Below are positions 17,239-25,600 of a stretch of 39,241 nucleotides of DNA, one piece after another. How positions within the stretch are numbered: the first letter of the stretch is position 1; the number at the start of each line of letters is the position of its first letter. The stretch covers positions 1-39,241 of the forward strand of contig JABJKE010000038.1 of NCBI GenBank assembly GCA_018660505.1, given 5' to 3'. The notes below the pieces were generated by a model that was not told where the DNA came from, searched no databases, and saw only the letters and a program-made list of their open reading frames with translations. This DNA comes from Rhodobiaceae bacterium. Its GTDB lineage: Bacteria > Pseudomonadota > Alphaproteobacteria > RS24. Position numbers and translations under genes: made by a program.

Positions 17239-19071
17239 ATGTGTGGAATTATTGGTGTCGTTGGCACGCAAGATGTCGGCCAACGAGTGTTTGATGGTTT
17301 GAAGCGGCTCGAGTATCGCGGCTATGACAGCGCGGGCATTGCCACTTTGGTGGAGGGCGAAATTATTCGCCGTCGCGCCGAAGGCAAGCTGGAGGCCTTG
17401 CGCCAAGAAATTGAAGCGCGTCCTTTCACTGGCAATATTGGCATTGGCCACACCCGCTGGGCGACCCATGGCCCGGCCATTAAAGCCAATGCCCATCCGC
17501 ATCGTGGCCAGCATGTGGCGGTGGTGCATAATGGCATTATTGAAAACTACAAAGAGCTGAAACAACAGCTTCTAGCCGATGGCGTCAGCTTTACCTCCGA
17601 CACGGATACGGAAGTGGTGGCGCATTTGTTTTCGCAAAACTTTAGCGCCCTTGGCGATATCCAACAGGCGGCCGCCAAAACTTTCGCCAGTCTGGAGGGG
17701 GCGTATGCCATCGCCATGATTGTGGAAGGCAAAGAAGATTTAATCATCGCCGCGCGCAAAGGCAGCCCCTTGGCTTTGGGCATGGGCGAGGGCGAGATGT
17801 TTTTGGGCTCGGATGCTTTCGCCTTAGCGCCCTTTACCAATAAAGTTTGCTATTTAAAAGACGGCGACTGGGCGATGTTGAGCCGCAGCGGCGCGCGAAT
17901 TTTCGCGTTGAGCGAGGGCCACGAGCAAGAAGTCAGCCGCCCCGTAGAGGTGGTGGATGCCTCGGCGGCCATGGTCGATAAGGGCAATTATCGCCACTTT
18001 ATGTCGAAAGAAATTCACGAGCAGCCCGAAGTTTTATCGCGCACGTTTGGACAATATATCGACCCCGAAGCCCGCGCGGTTTTACTGCCAGAAAACCAGC
18101 TCGATTTTGAAACCATCAATCGGGTGATTTTAGTCGCCTGCGGCACCGCTTATTTCGCGGCGCAAATTGCCCGCAATTGGATTGAGCGCTATGCCCGCAT
18201 TCCCGCCAGCATCGATATTGCCTCGGAGTTTCGCTATCGCGACGCGCCGATGGATAAAGATTGTCTGGCCGTTTTCGTTTCGCAATCGGGCGAAACCGCC
18301 GACACATTAGCCGCGCTCCACCATTGCAAAGCCCATGGGCTGCAAACCATTGGCGTGGTCAATGTGCCCGAAAGCTCGATTTGCCGCGAGGTGGATGTGA
18401 CCTTCCCGACTTATGCGGGGCCTGAAATCGGCGTTGCGTCGACCAAAGCTTTCACCGCGCAATTGGGCGCTTTGGCCTCTCTGGCCATCGGCCTCGGGCG
18501 GGTGAAAGGCACAATCGAAGCCGACGAAGAAGCCCGCCTCACAGACCTATTGCTCACCACGCCGCGCTTGGCCAATGAAGTTTTGGCCTGCGAAGACCAC
18601 ATCCGCGAGATTGCCAAAGGGTTTGCTGAGACGACGAGCGCTTTGTTTATTGGCCGGGCGACCATGTATCCGCTGGCTTTGGAGGGAGCGCTGAAGCTGA
18701 AAGAGATTTCTTATATTCACGCCGAAGGGTTTGCCGCCGGAGAATTGAAACACGGCTCGATTGCCTTGGTCGATGAAAACGTGCCGATTATCACCATTGC
18801 GCCAGATGATGAGCTGTTTGAAAAAACCATATCCAACATGCAGGAAGTCATGGCACGCGGCGGCAAAGTCATCCTGCTGGGCAGCGAGGCGGGAATAGCT
18901 AAAGCGGGCGAGGGCTGCATGGCACATATTGCTTTGCCCGCGTTAGACCCATTCATCACGCCGATGCTCTACGCTTTGCCTTTGCAATTGCTGGCCTATT
19001 ATGCAGCCGTCACCAAAGGCACAGATGTCGACCAACCGCGCAATCTGGCCAAATCGGTGACGGTGGAATAG
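17239..19071 (+). CDS. glmS: GlmS, glutamine-fructose-6-phosphate aminotransferase (isomerizing)
   Basis: Converts fructose-6-P and glutamine to glucosamine-6-P, the entry step to UDP-GlcNAc. The N-terminal Ntn glutaminase domain begins MCGIIGVVG; the Cys becomes the nucleophile after Met removal. It also has the RLEYRGYDSAGIA signature and the HTRWATHG loop. Two SIS sugar-isomerase domains follow, with FVSQSGETADTLAAL and PEIGVASTKAFTAQ. The end, NLAKSVTVE, is the conserved family C-terminus. The 610 residues are typical (about 609). Confidence 0.98.
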   Translation: MCGIIGVVGTQDVGQRVFDGLKRLEYRGYDSAGIATLVEGEIIRRRAEGKLEALRQEIEARPFTGNIGIGHTRWATHGPAIKANAHPHRGQHVAVVHNGIIENYKELKQQLLADGVSFTSDTDTEVVAHLFSQNFSALGDIQQAAAKTFASLEGAYAIAMIVEGKEDLIIAARKGSPLALGMGEGEMFLGSDAFALAPFTNKVCYLKDGDWAMLSRSGARIFALSEGHEQEVSRPVEVVDASAAMVDKGNYRHFMSKEIHEQPEVLSRTFGQYIDPEARAVLLPENQLDFETINRVILVACGTAYFAAQIARNWIERYARIPASIDIASEFRYRDAPMDKDCLAVFVSQSGETADTLAALHHCKAHGLQTIGVVNVPESSICREVDVTFPTYAGPEIGVASTKAFTAQLGALASLAIGLGRVKGTIEADEEARLTDLLLTTPRLANEVLACEDHIREIAKGFAETTSALFIGRATMYPLALEGALKLKEISYIHAEGFAAGELKHGSIALVDENVPIITIAPDDELFEKTISNMQEVMARGGKVILLGSEAGIAKAGEGCMAHIALPALDPFITPMLYALPLQLLAYYAAVTKGTDVDQPRNLAKSVTVE

Positions 19072-19076
19072 TCCGT

Positions 19077-20012
19077 CTAGCTAATTTTCAATAGTTTGAA
19101 ATCTATTTCATATCTGTAGAAATCGACACTCGGAACCATAGCTATCGCATTTTTAATCTTTTGGTCATCCTCAAGCGCAATTATGCAACCGCGCACGGAT
19201 TGTTTTTCCTCTGCGACCTGTGAAGAGATATATCCCATATAATTCAATATCTGGCCGACGACCCTGTCCGAGGCTCGGCCTCTTTTTAGTTCAATGACTA
19301 ACAGTTCGGTCCCGTCTTTACGAATGGCAAGAATATCAATTCGGCCATTGTCAGTATCATATTCAACCCCGATATTCTCACCGCCTTCTTGAACAATTTT
19401 ATATTCTTTTGCCAATAAAGTTTTGTCCCAATTGCTAACTAGAAAAGCTTGCAAATGCTTTTCTAACGCAAAGACGCTTGGGTCTTCGATATCGCTATTC
19501 GTGGCAATTATTTGAGGAGCCAAGCTCCCGGTTAGCAATTGTTCAATTTCATCTGCATGTTTAGTGATTTCGCTAACTGTCCCAATAGAACTTGACGAGT
19601 TCCGAAGTTCCTCACTCATGTCGGCTCTGGATATAGTTTGAGGGTGCCATTCAACGCCCCGTTGATGAGGGAGAGGGTGATTGGCGTCGAAAGCATAATT
19701 GCTGATTACCCTACCTACCCAATAGTTACCTTTCCCATCAGGACATAAAACCATGTCATCTATTCTTATTCCTTTGGCTATCCTCCATAGCATTCCGCAA
19801 GCCAAGCCGGCCGCAACTTTAGAAGCACCCGGGTTGTTCTTAAGATAAATTGGAATTTGTTGGCTTCGAAACTCTTGTCCCGTCTCTGTAAGGTCATTTT
19901 CAAGGGTTTGCGTGAAGCCCCAATTTCCACCAAAACAATTGCGCTGGTAACAATCCTCTGCGTAGGCGTGTTTGCTGCCTAAAATTATTCGATAGTATTT
20001 TCTACTCTGCAT
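19077..20012 (-). CDS. PUA/EVE-like domain fused to NucS-like PD-(D/E)XK nuclease, probably acquired
   Basis: 311 residues. The N-terminal half (about 1-150) has a PUA/EVE-like pattern as found in type IV (Mrr-type) restriction proteins: IRIDDMVLCPDGKGNYWVG, PLPHQRGVEW, then ISRADMSEELRNSSSSIGTV. Such domains read modified DNA bases. The C-terminal half (about 175-270) is NucS-like: E184 in ALEKHLQAF, D226 in GRIDILAI, then E241 and K243 in VIELKRG, and Q254 in GQILNYMGY. This forms a complete PD-(D/E)XK active site. Function is inferred as cleavage of modified or foreign DNA. The gene is visibly AT-richer than glmS beside it, stands alone and points against it, which suggests horizontal transfer. 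A cognate methylase is not present. Confidence 0.78.
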   Translation of the reverse strand: MQSRKYYRIILGSKHAYAEDCYQRNCFGGNWGFTQTLENDLTETGQEFRSQQIPIYLKNNPGASKVAAGLACGMLWRIAKGIRIDDMVLCPDGKGNYWVGRVISNYAFDANHPLPHQRGVEWHPQTISRADMSEELRNSSSSIGTVSEITKHADEIEQLLTGSLAPQIIATNSDIEDPSVFALEKHLQAFLVSNWDKTLLAKEYKIVQEGGENIGVEYDTDNGRIDILAIRKDGTELLVIELKRGRASDRVVGQILNYMGYISSQVAEEKQSVRGCIIALEDDQKIKNAIAMVPSVDFYRYEIDFKLLKIS

Positions 20013-20161
20013 ATCCTGATGTTCCTCAACTTTGATTGTTTTTCTGTTTTTGAAAGCGAGCTTTTAACCTGAAGAAGTTGGCACCATTAATCAAACTAAG
20101 TTTTATGCATAGAGTGGTTATTTCTGTTTTCCATCAGCATACAGCGACCTATATAAATGTC

Positions 20162-20392
20162 ATGGAAGAGCTAACAGACGAGCAAAAGAAATTACGCGAG
20201 ATGGTGTTGCAAGCGGTTGCAACGCTGACCCAGCAATATGGCGATGACGCCGAAGTGGTGGCAACTCTGCGCGCCGCTGAATTTGCCGCCCAAGGCGATG
20301 TGGAAGCCTTGCAGGCTTGGGATTTAATCATCGAGTATTTGGTGGCGCTTCGCGAGGGCAAGCCCGAAGCGACGGGCGATGCGCTAAACTAA
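20162..20392 (+). CDS. Small acidic hypothetical protein (76 residues)
   Basis: I do not recognise the family. The sequence is soluble, largely helical and acidic at its start (MEELTDEQKKLREMVLQ), with no Cys and no membrane segment. The ATG at 20162 is chosen because the upstream in-frame extension (to 20078) has AT-rich, unlike codon use and no similarity in composition. Its stop overlaps the next ATG (TAATG), so it is translationally coupled to the DCC-family gene. No function can be given. Confidence 0.7.
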   Translation: MEELTDEQKKLREMVLQAVATLTQQYGDDAEVVATLRAAEFAAQGDVEALQAWDLIIEYLVALREGKPEATGDALN

Positions 20393-20766
20393 TGGCGTCT
20401 TTCGAACCCCTAACCATCTATTACAATGGCGCTTGTTCCCTATGCGGGCCCGAGGTCGCGGTCTATCAGCGCATGGTCAAAACCCACGGGTTAGACAATA
20501 TATATTTTCAAGATATCTCGACTGGCGTTTTGCCAGAGGGCTATGCGCGCGAGACTTTATTGGCGTCCATTCATGCCCATAAGGGCGAGCAAATGGTGCA
20601 GGGCGTGGAGGCGTTTATTGCGCTTTGGCTGCGGCTGCCGAAATTTAAATATTTGGCCTACTTCATAAATTGGCCGATTATGCGAAGCATAACCGGCCTA
20701 ATCTACAATCGGCTTATCGCGCCTTGGCTATACAAAAGATATTTGCGCCAAGCTTGCGATATTTAG
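20392..20766 (+). CDS. DCC-family (DUF393) thiol-disulfide oxidoreductase-like protein
   Basis: 124 residues. The N-terminal motif YYNGACSLCGPEVAVYQR places C15 and C18 in the CxxC arrangement of the DCC family; the canonical first Asp is Asn here. The middle LASIHAHKGEQMVQGVEAF matches the family region that normally carries the xGxxAF phrase. The C-terminal half is hydrophobic and aromatic (WPIMRSITGLIYNRLIAPWLYKR, given as region 95-118), suggesting membrane association. The function is not established; thioredoxin-like chemistry is inferred from CxxC. Coupled to the 76-residue gene upstream. Confidence 0.82.
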   Translation: MASFEPLTIYYNGACSLCGPEVAVYQRMVKTHGLDNIYFQDISTGVLPEGYARETLLASIHAHKGEQMVQGVEAFIALWLRLPKFKYLAYFINWPIMRSITGLIYNRLIAPWLYKRYLRQACDI

Positions 20767-20772
20767 CGGCGA

Positions 20773-20880
20773 TTAAATTCCAGGAATAAACGGAATATCA
20801 ATATCAATAAAAGGAATGCCGCAACCTGCAAGCGCGAGACTGAGGGCAATAGGAACAATAATTTTATACATGGGTTTCAT
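20773..20880 (-). CDS. Very small predicted lipoprotein (35 residues)
   Basis: The minus-strand ATG at 20880 opens a 35-codon frame. Residues 1-6 (MKPMYK) are basic, 7-18 hydrophobic (IIVPIALSLALA), then lipobox LALAGC with C20. The mature part is only 16 residues and is alternating and hydrophobic/acidic (GIPFIDIDIPFIPGI after the Cys). It is too short for usual ORF cut-offs. It lies between the DCC gene (stop 7 bases away, convergent) and DUF6285. The ribosome site is weak (GAAAAG). The lipobox and even spacing make it a credible gene; the function is unknown. Confidence 0.6.
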   Translation of the reverse strand: MKPMYKIIVPIALSLALAGCGIPFIDIDIPFIPGI

Positions 20881-20923
20881 CTTTTCGTTCTGAGGGCCAA
20901 ATGGCCATTTGCAAAAACTAACT

Positions 20924-21331
20924 TTATTTCGATTCTTGTTCAGGCCAATCTTTTGCCTGCGCCGTATTATAGCCCTGGTATTTCGGTTGGTCTATCGCCA
21001 GCTTGCCCATGGTTATCTTAATCAAATGGTCTTGCAAGCCCGGCGTGGTTAAATCCATTTCGCCTGAAGCAATTTTGTCACAGAGCTGTCGGTTCAGGCT
21101 CAGCAAATCAGCCTCCGCCTCGGGGGTCACATTGAGCAGGGTTTTTAAACGCGCTAATTCGGCTTTTTGAAACCCCGGCGCGAGGTCTAATTCGCGAGTT
21201 AGGATATCCAGCACATTACCGGCCACACGCGCATTAAACGCGGCATGGCCTTGCAATTGTGGCATGGCCGTGTCGGTTAAAAAGCGCCGCACGGCGGCCA
21301 GTAAATCTTCAGCAGCGGGGCGGTCTTGCAT
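20924..21331 (-). CDS. DUF6285-like protein
   Basis: A 135-residue helical, soluble protein. The start MQDRPAAEDLLAAVRRFLTD and the internal phrase FNARVAGNVLDILTREL fit the DUF6285 family, which is commonly encoded beside aminoglycoside-phosphotransferase-like and acyl-CoA dehydrogenase genes. That is the arrangement here with the upstream phosphotransferase. The ATG at 21331 shares one base with the upstream TGA (TGATG), so the two are coupled. A role in acyl-CoA metabolism is inferred only from context. Confidence 0.75.
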   Translation of the reverse strand: MQDRPAAEDLLAAVRRFLTDTAMPQLQGHAAFNARVAGNVLDILTRELDLAPGFQKAELARLKTLLNVTPEAEADLLSLNRQLCDKIASGEMDLTTPGLQDHLIKITMGKLAIDQPKYQGYNTAQAKDWPEQESK

Positions 21332-22353
21332 CAGTCTTGCTCCAGTAACATACGTAAAAGATCGATCTCTGTTTCCGACGAGCGCCGCCCAATCGAGCCG
21401 CGTTCCACCGAGGGGTCGGCGCCGCTTTCGAAAGTCGCGCTCATTAATACGGCACACATAATGCCCCATTTCAGCGTGCCCAAAATTTCCCAAAACCGCG
21501 CCGAGGCCTCGTCAACCTCGCCACCTTCGCCGCGATAGGCGTCATAAAATTCAGCCCGTTGGCCAAAGCCACCCACTGGCAAATCATGCTGGCCAAAGCG
21601 CCACGATGGCACGCACGGCCAGCCGAGGTCTTCCATCGGGTCGCCAATATGGGTCAGCTCCCAATCGAGCAGCGCCACCAGCCCGTCTTCGGGCGACACC
21701 ATAATGTTGCCATTGCGAAAATCGCCATGCACCAAAGCGGGCCCGCGCGCGCACGATTTTTCGGGTGGCAGATTATCGGAAAGCCATTTTATCGCCAGCT
21801 CAAAAACCGGATGCGGTTGCTTATGCTGGCGCAAGAAGCCGGTGTATTTTTCTAACTCGCCAGCTGCATCGCTATAGGGCAGCTCGGGTAGGGCCGATAC
21901 ATCTATCTGATGCAGGCGGGCCAAAAGCGCACCGCATTGGCGCGCCAGATTGGGCCGCACGGCGTCGAATTCGCCATCGCGCAAAATTTTACGGGCGATG
22001 GTTTCCCCCTCGATAAACTCCATCACATAGGCCTCGCCAATCTCGTCGGAGGGCGCGCATATATAAGAGACACGCGGCACGGCAATGCCTGCGGCCGCGG
22101 CGGCCTCTAACACGGCTGCCTCGGTGGCTTTGGGCAGGGCGTTCGACGAGGTGTTTTGGCCGCGCGGGTTTCGGCGCAAGACATAGGCCCGCCCGTCGCA
22201 AATATATTGCCAGCTTTCTTGGCTGGCGCCGCCCGACAGGCGTTTTAAATGCGAGACGGGCGCACCATATTGGGCCCGACAAATGGCGTCGATTCGCGCT
22301 TCAAATATTTCGCTGTCGGTTGCACGCGATGGTTTTTCAGATGTCTGTGTCAT
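21331..22353 (-). CDS. Phosphotransferase (APH / ACAD10-11-like kinase) family protein
   Basis: The 340-residue protein-kinase-like fold has a glycine-rich region RLSGGASQESWQY (about 38-50), the catalytic loop LVHGDFRNGNIMV (H209, D211, N216), and the metal-binding stretch LLDWELTHIGDPMEDLGW (D230, E232). Bacterial members of this group are linked with 4-hydroxy acyl-CoA or fatty-acid breakdown, resembling the kinase domain of ACAD10/11, rather than antibiotic resistance. The pairing with DUF6285 supports this reading. The ATG at 22353 gives MTQTSEKPSR; a longer start at 22383 is possible but adds ten residues unlikely to be conserved. Confidence 0.87.
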   Translation of the reverse strand: MTQTSEKPSRATDSEIFEARIDAICRAQYGAPVSHLKRLSGGASQESWQYICDGRAYVLRRNPRGQNTSSNALPKATEAAVLEAAAAAGIAVPRVSYICAPSDEIGEAYVMEFIEGETIARKILRDGEFDAVRPNLARQCGALLARLHQIDVSALPELPYSDAAGELEKYTGFLRQHKQPHPVFELAIKWLSDNLPPEKSCARGPALVHGDFRNGNIMVSPEDGLVALLDWELTHIGDPMEDLGWPCVPSWRFGQHDLPVGGFGQRAEFYDAYRGEGGEVDEASARFWEILGTLKWGIMCAVLMSATFESGADPSVERGSIGRRSSETEIDLLRMLLEQD

Positions 22354-22615
22354 GACGCGACCCTGCCATTGTGGCGCTGGCATGGCAAGAGGGAAGCCGC
22401 TCGATAGGCAATGAGTGCCTTGGGGGAACGGGAAGGTTTAAGGGCAAAGACTGGTTTGGCTTCGCCCCCGAACGCTATTTTCACCAAAACTCTCAACAAA
22501 CCAGAGCCCTAGACAGGGTCGGCACGAGTCCCGCCTGCGAAGCGTTAATCTTTTGTTAACCTTTTTTTAGCCATTGTTACCCATCGACGGGAACCGTCAA
22601 TCTTAGGGAGGTTGT

Positions 22616-25600
22616 GTGACCGATAAAGCACGGAGGCAAAACAGACGCGACGCAAAATTAAGCCTTGCGTTTTTGTCTTCGGCACCCGTGCGCGCTCAGC
22701 TTCACCAATCGACCGCTTTCGCCCCAATTCAATCTCAGTCTCCAGCTGCGCCCAAGTGGAAACAGCTGCACGCGCCCTTGAGCCCCATTCTTGCGGGCCT
22801 TTTGGCCGCTTGCACCATCGACCGAACAGGCTTGCCAACCGTAACCGTTGTTGCCGCCGACACAGAAGAGCCGGCGGGCGATAGCGAAAACGAAGGTGGC
22901 GACGGCGGAGGGGCAGGCGGTAGCGAAGATGAAGGCGGCGGGGCAGGTGGTAGCGACGACGAAAGCTTGGCCGATTTTCAAGTCTATGCCCTCGACGGCG
23001 CCATTGAAGGCGCCAAAATCTATATCGATATCAATAGCGACGGCTTAATTGATGCGGGCGACACACGCATCGCGGGCACCACCGGCGCCGACGGAAAAAT
23101 TTTGGTGGGCGGCACCCATAAGGGCAAAGACCTTATCGTCGACTTGGGCGATGCTTTTGACATAGCCACCCAAGAAACCTTCGCCTCTGGGGCCACTTTA
23201 CGCCATCAATTGCCTGCCGAGAGCAATGGCGCAACCCTTATCGTCTCGCCCATTTCCACGCTGATAACGCAGCTGATGGAGGCCGACGCGCAGCTGACCC
23301 AAAGCGGCGCGATAGAAATGATTTTCGGCACAGGCACCGCCGTTACCGCCGCGCATTTAAAGGACGTCGATAATTTTACAACCCCCGCGACGGCCCCCGA
23401 GGGCTTGGCTGACACCGACCCATTGGCCATTCAAGAAGCGGTTTCCACCAAAGCCGTCATCGCGCAAAAATTGATTGAGCAAGAGCGCACCGACAATGAC
23501 GCCGCCGACAGCGCGGTGACCATTATGTCGCAAATTGGCACAGATGGATTGCAGGCCAGCGATTTAGATGCCGATGCCGCCGCCACCGCAGCGATTGCCA
23601 ATTCGCGCAGCCTCGCGGGCGGCACCCCCGTGGCCAACCCAGACATCACCCGCGGCACCAACACACAAGCGAGCGTTCTCGAAGACAACCACCTGATTAT
23701 CGACATTGAGGACTGGGGGTTTCGCGACCCCGCCGGCAACACAGGCGGCGCCAGCTCGAGCTTGGCCTCGGTAACGATAACCGGCTGGAGCAATGGTACA
23801 GACGCCAATGCCAATTTGGGCAGACTATTCACGGCAACAGAATTTGCCAAACTTACCGATGCCTACGCCGAAACCGTGGCCACGGAAGCGCCGATGAATA
23901 GCCCCATTTTATATGCCGACCTTGCCAATTTGGTATTCGTTCCCAATCAGAACAAAAATGGCGACGTAACCCTCAGCTACACGCTGAACGATGGCGAAGC
24001 AAGCTCCGTATCGGCTCAGCTAAGCTTTAGCGTGACCCCCGTGGCGGATAGCATCACTGGCCTAAGCCTCACCCAGAACCGCGAGGTTAACCAAGACGAA
24101 GTGGTGACCATTAACCCCGACAATGGCGACGCCAGCGACGCGATTACCTATGCCTTTGCGGCTGGTGCGGGTGACACGCACAATCATTTATTCGACATAT
24201 CCTCCGCCGGAGAGGTGGCTTTCAAAGCCGATGTGTCGAACTATCATTATGCCGATTTTTACTCGTTGCGGGTAACCGCCTCAAACGCGGAAGCCGCCTC
24301 AGAGCTGACCCAAACCCTCGCCTTTGAAGACGTGAGCACCACCACTTTATCGTCGGACGCGACATCCGGACAATTGGCCTTATCGGCTTTTGTAGACGCA
24401 GAAGGGCAAGGGCTGTTGGCCGAAAACGCCAATTTTGGATACCTCGGCCAATTAAACCACACGCACGCATTAACCAGCGCGGCGAGTGATAATGACAATG
24501 ATGAATTTTTCATCGTCAGCCTCAGCAGTGACCTTGCGATAAACAACACGCCCGTAACCTCGAGCGGTTTGAGCCAAGGCTCCAATGGCGATCAATTCAT
24601 CACGCTCAACGTGAGTAATAACAATGCCATTGTTTTGAAAACCAACCTTGCCTCGAGCGATGTGGTGGTTGGCCGCCTAAACGCGCAAGCCGATGGCGTG
24701 GTGGGAACGGTTTTCGATGGGGTTGAGCTCAGCGTGACGGGCACCACTTTGAGCGCCGAGATTACCGACACAATCGCGGCGGGCAATCACTTGGTTTATG
24801 TCGGCGCCGATAGTGGCGATTTTGAAGCCTCTGGCGTGACCGCAAAGACCCTGCATTTCGAGCTGCCAAACCAAACCCCGGGGGTCGACACCACGCTAAC
24901 TTTTGAGGTGAGCGCGACGGCGGCGGAGAATGCCAATAAAGTCATATTGATTAACCAAGCCCGAGATGCCCTCAATGTGGTGGATGCGACCACCGCCTAT
25001 CCGAGTGATTATGAAGTTCTTGGCAGCCTCAATAGCGCCGGAAATGGCTTGGTAGATGAAGTGACAGGCTTAACCCTATCTGGCACAACGCTCTCGCTGG
25101 CGGCCAATAGTTTGAGCGTCATCACCAGTCTCACGGCAACAAATTTCGTCTCCAACGCGCCGCTAGATCAGCAGAACCAAATCTCTTCAGGCGTCACCGT
25201 ATCGACGACCATCGGCCCGGACGACGGATGGCGAAATTCGTTAGAGGAAGACATGGCGGTTATGACGGATGGCGATAAGACGACGAGCACGTCGTTTGGT
25301 CTTTCGGTTCATCCGACGCCGAATGCGGGAGACATAATTAGCTTCCAATTTCACAATGATTATCGGGATGTGAAATTTCATTTGTTCAATCGTCATACAA
25401 CCAACACCGACCGCATTAATGATACGGAAGTTCGCTTCCTGCGCGATGGCGTGATTATTGAAACTGGCGTCCTGCAAGAAGCCAATGAAATCAACACGAG
25501 TGAGATTGTCCTCTCAACGGATAGTGGAAATATTTTTGACCAGGTTGATATTTTCTTCCCGAATGCGGGAAAACAAAACTTCCGGGAAGTTGAGATCTAT

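Noticed and set aside
22371-22559. 62-residue plus-strand frame in the gap before the giant gene
   Set aside because: No ribosome site, no recognisable motif, and composition like non-coding sequence. The gap of 262 bases more likely holds divergent promoters.
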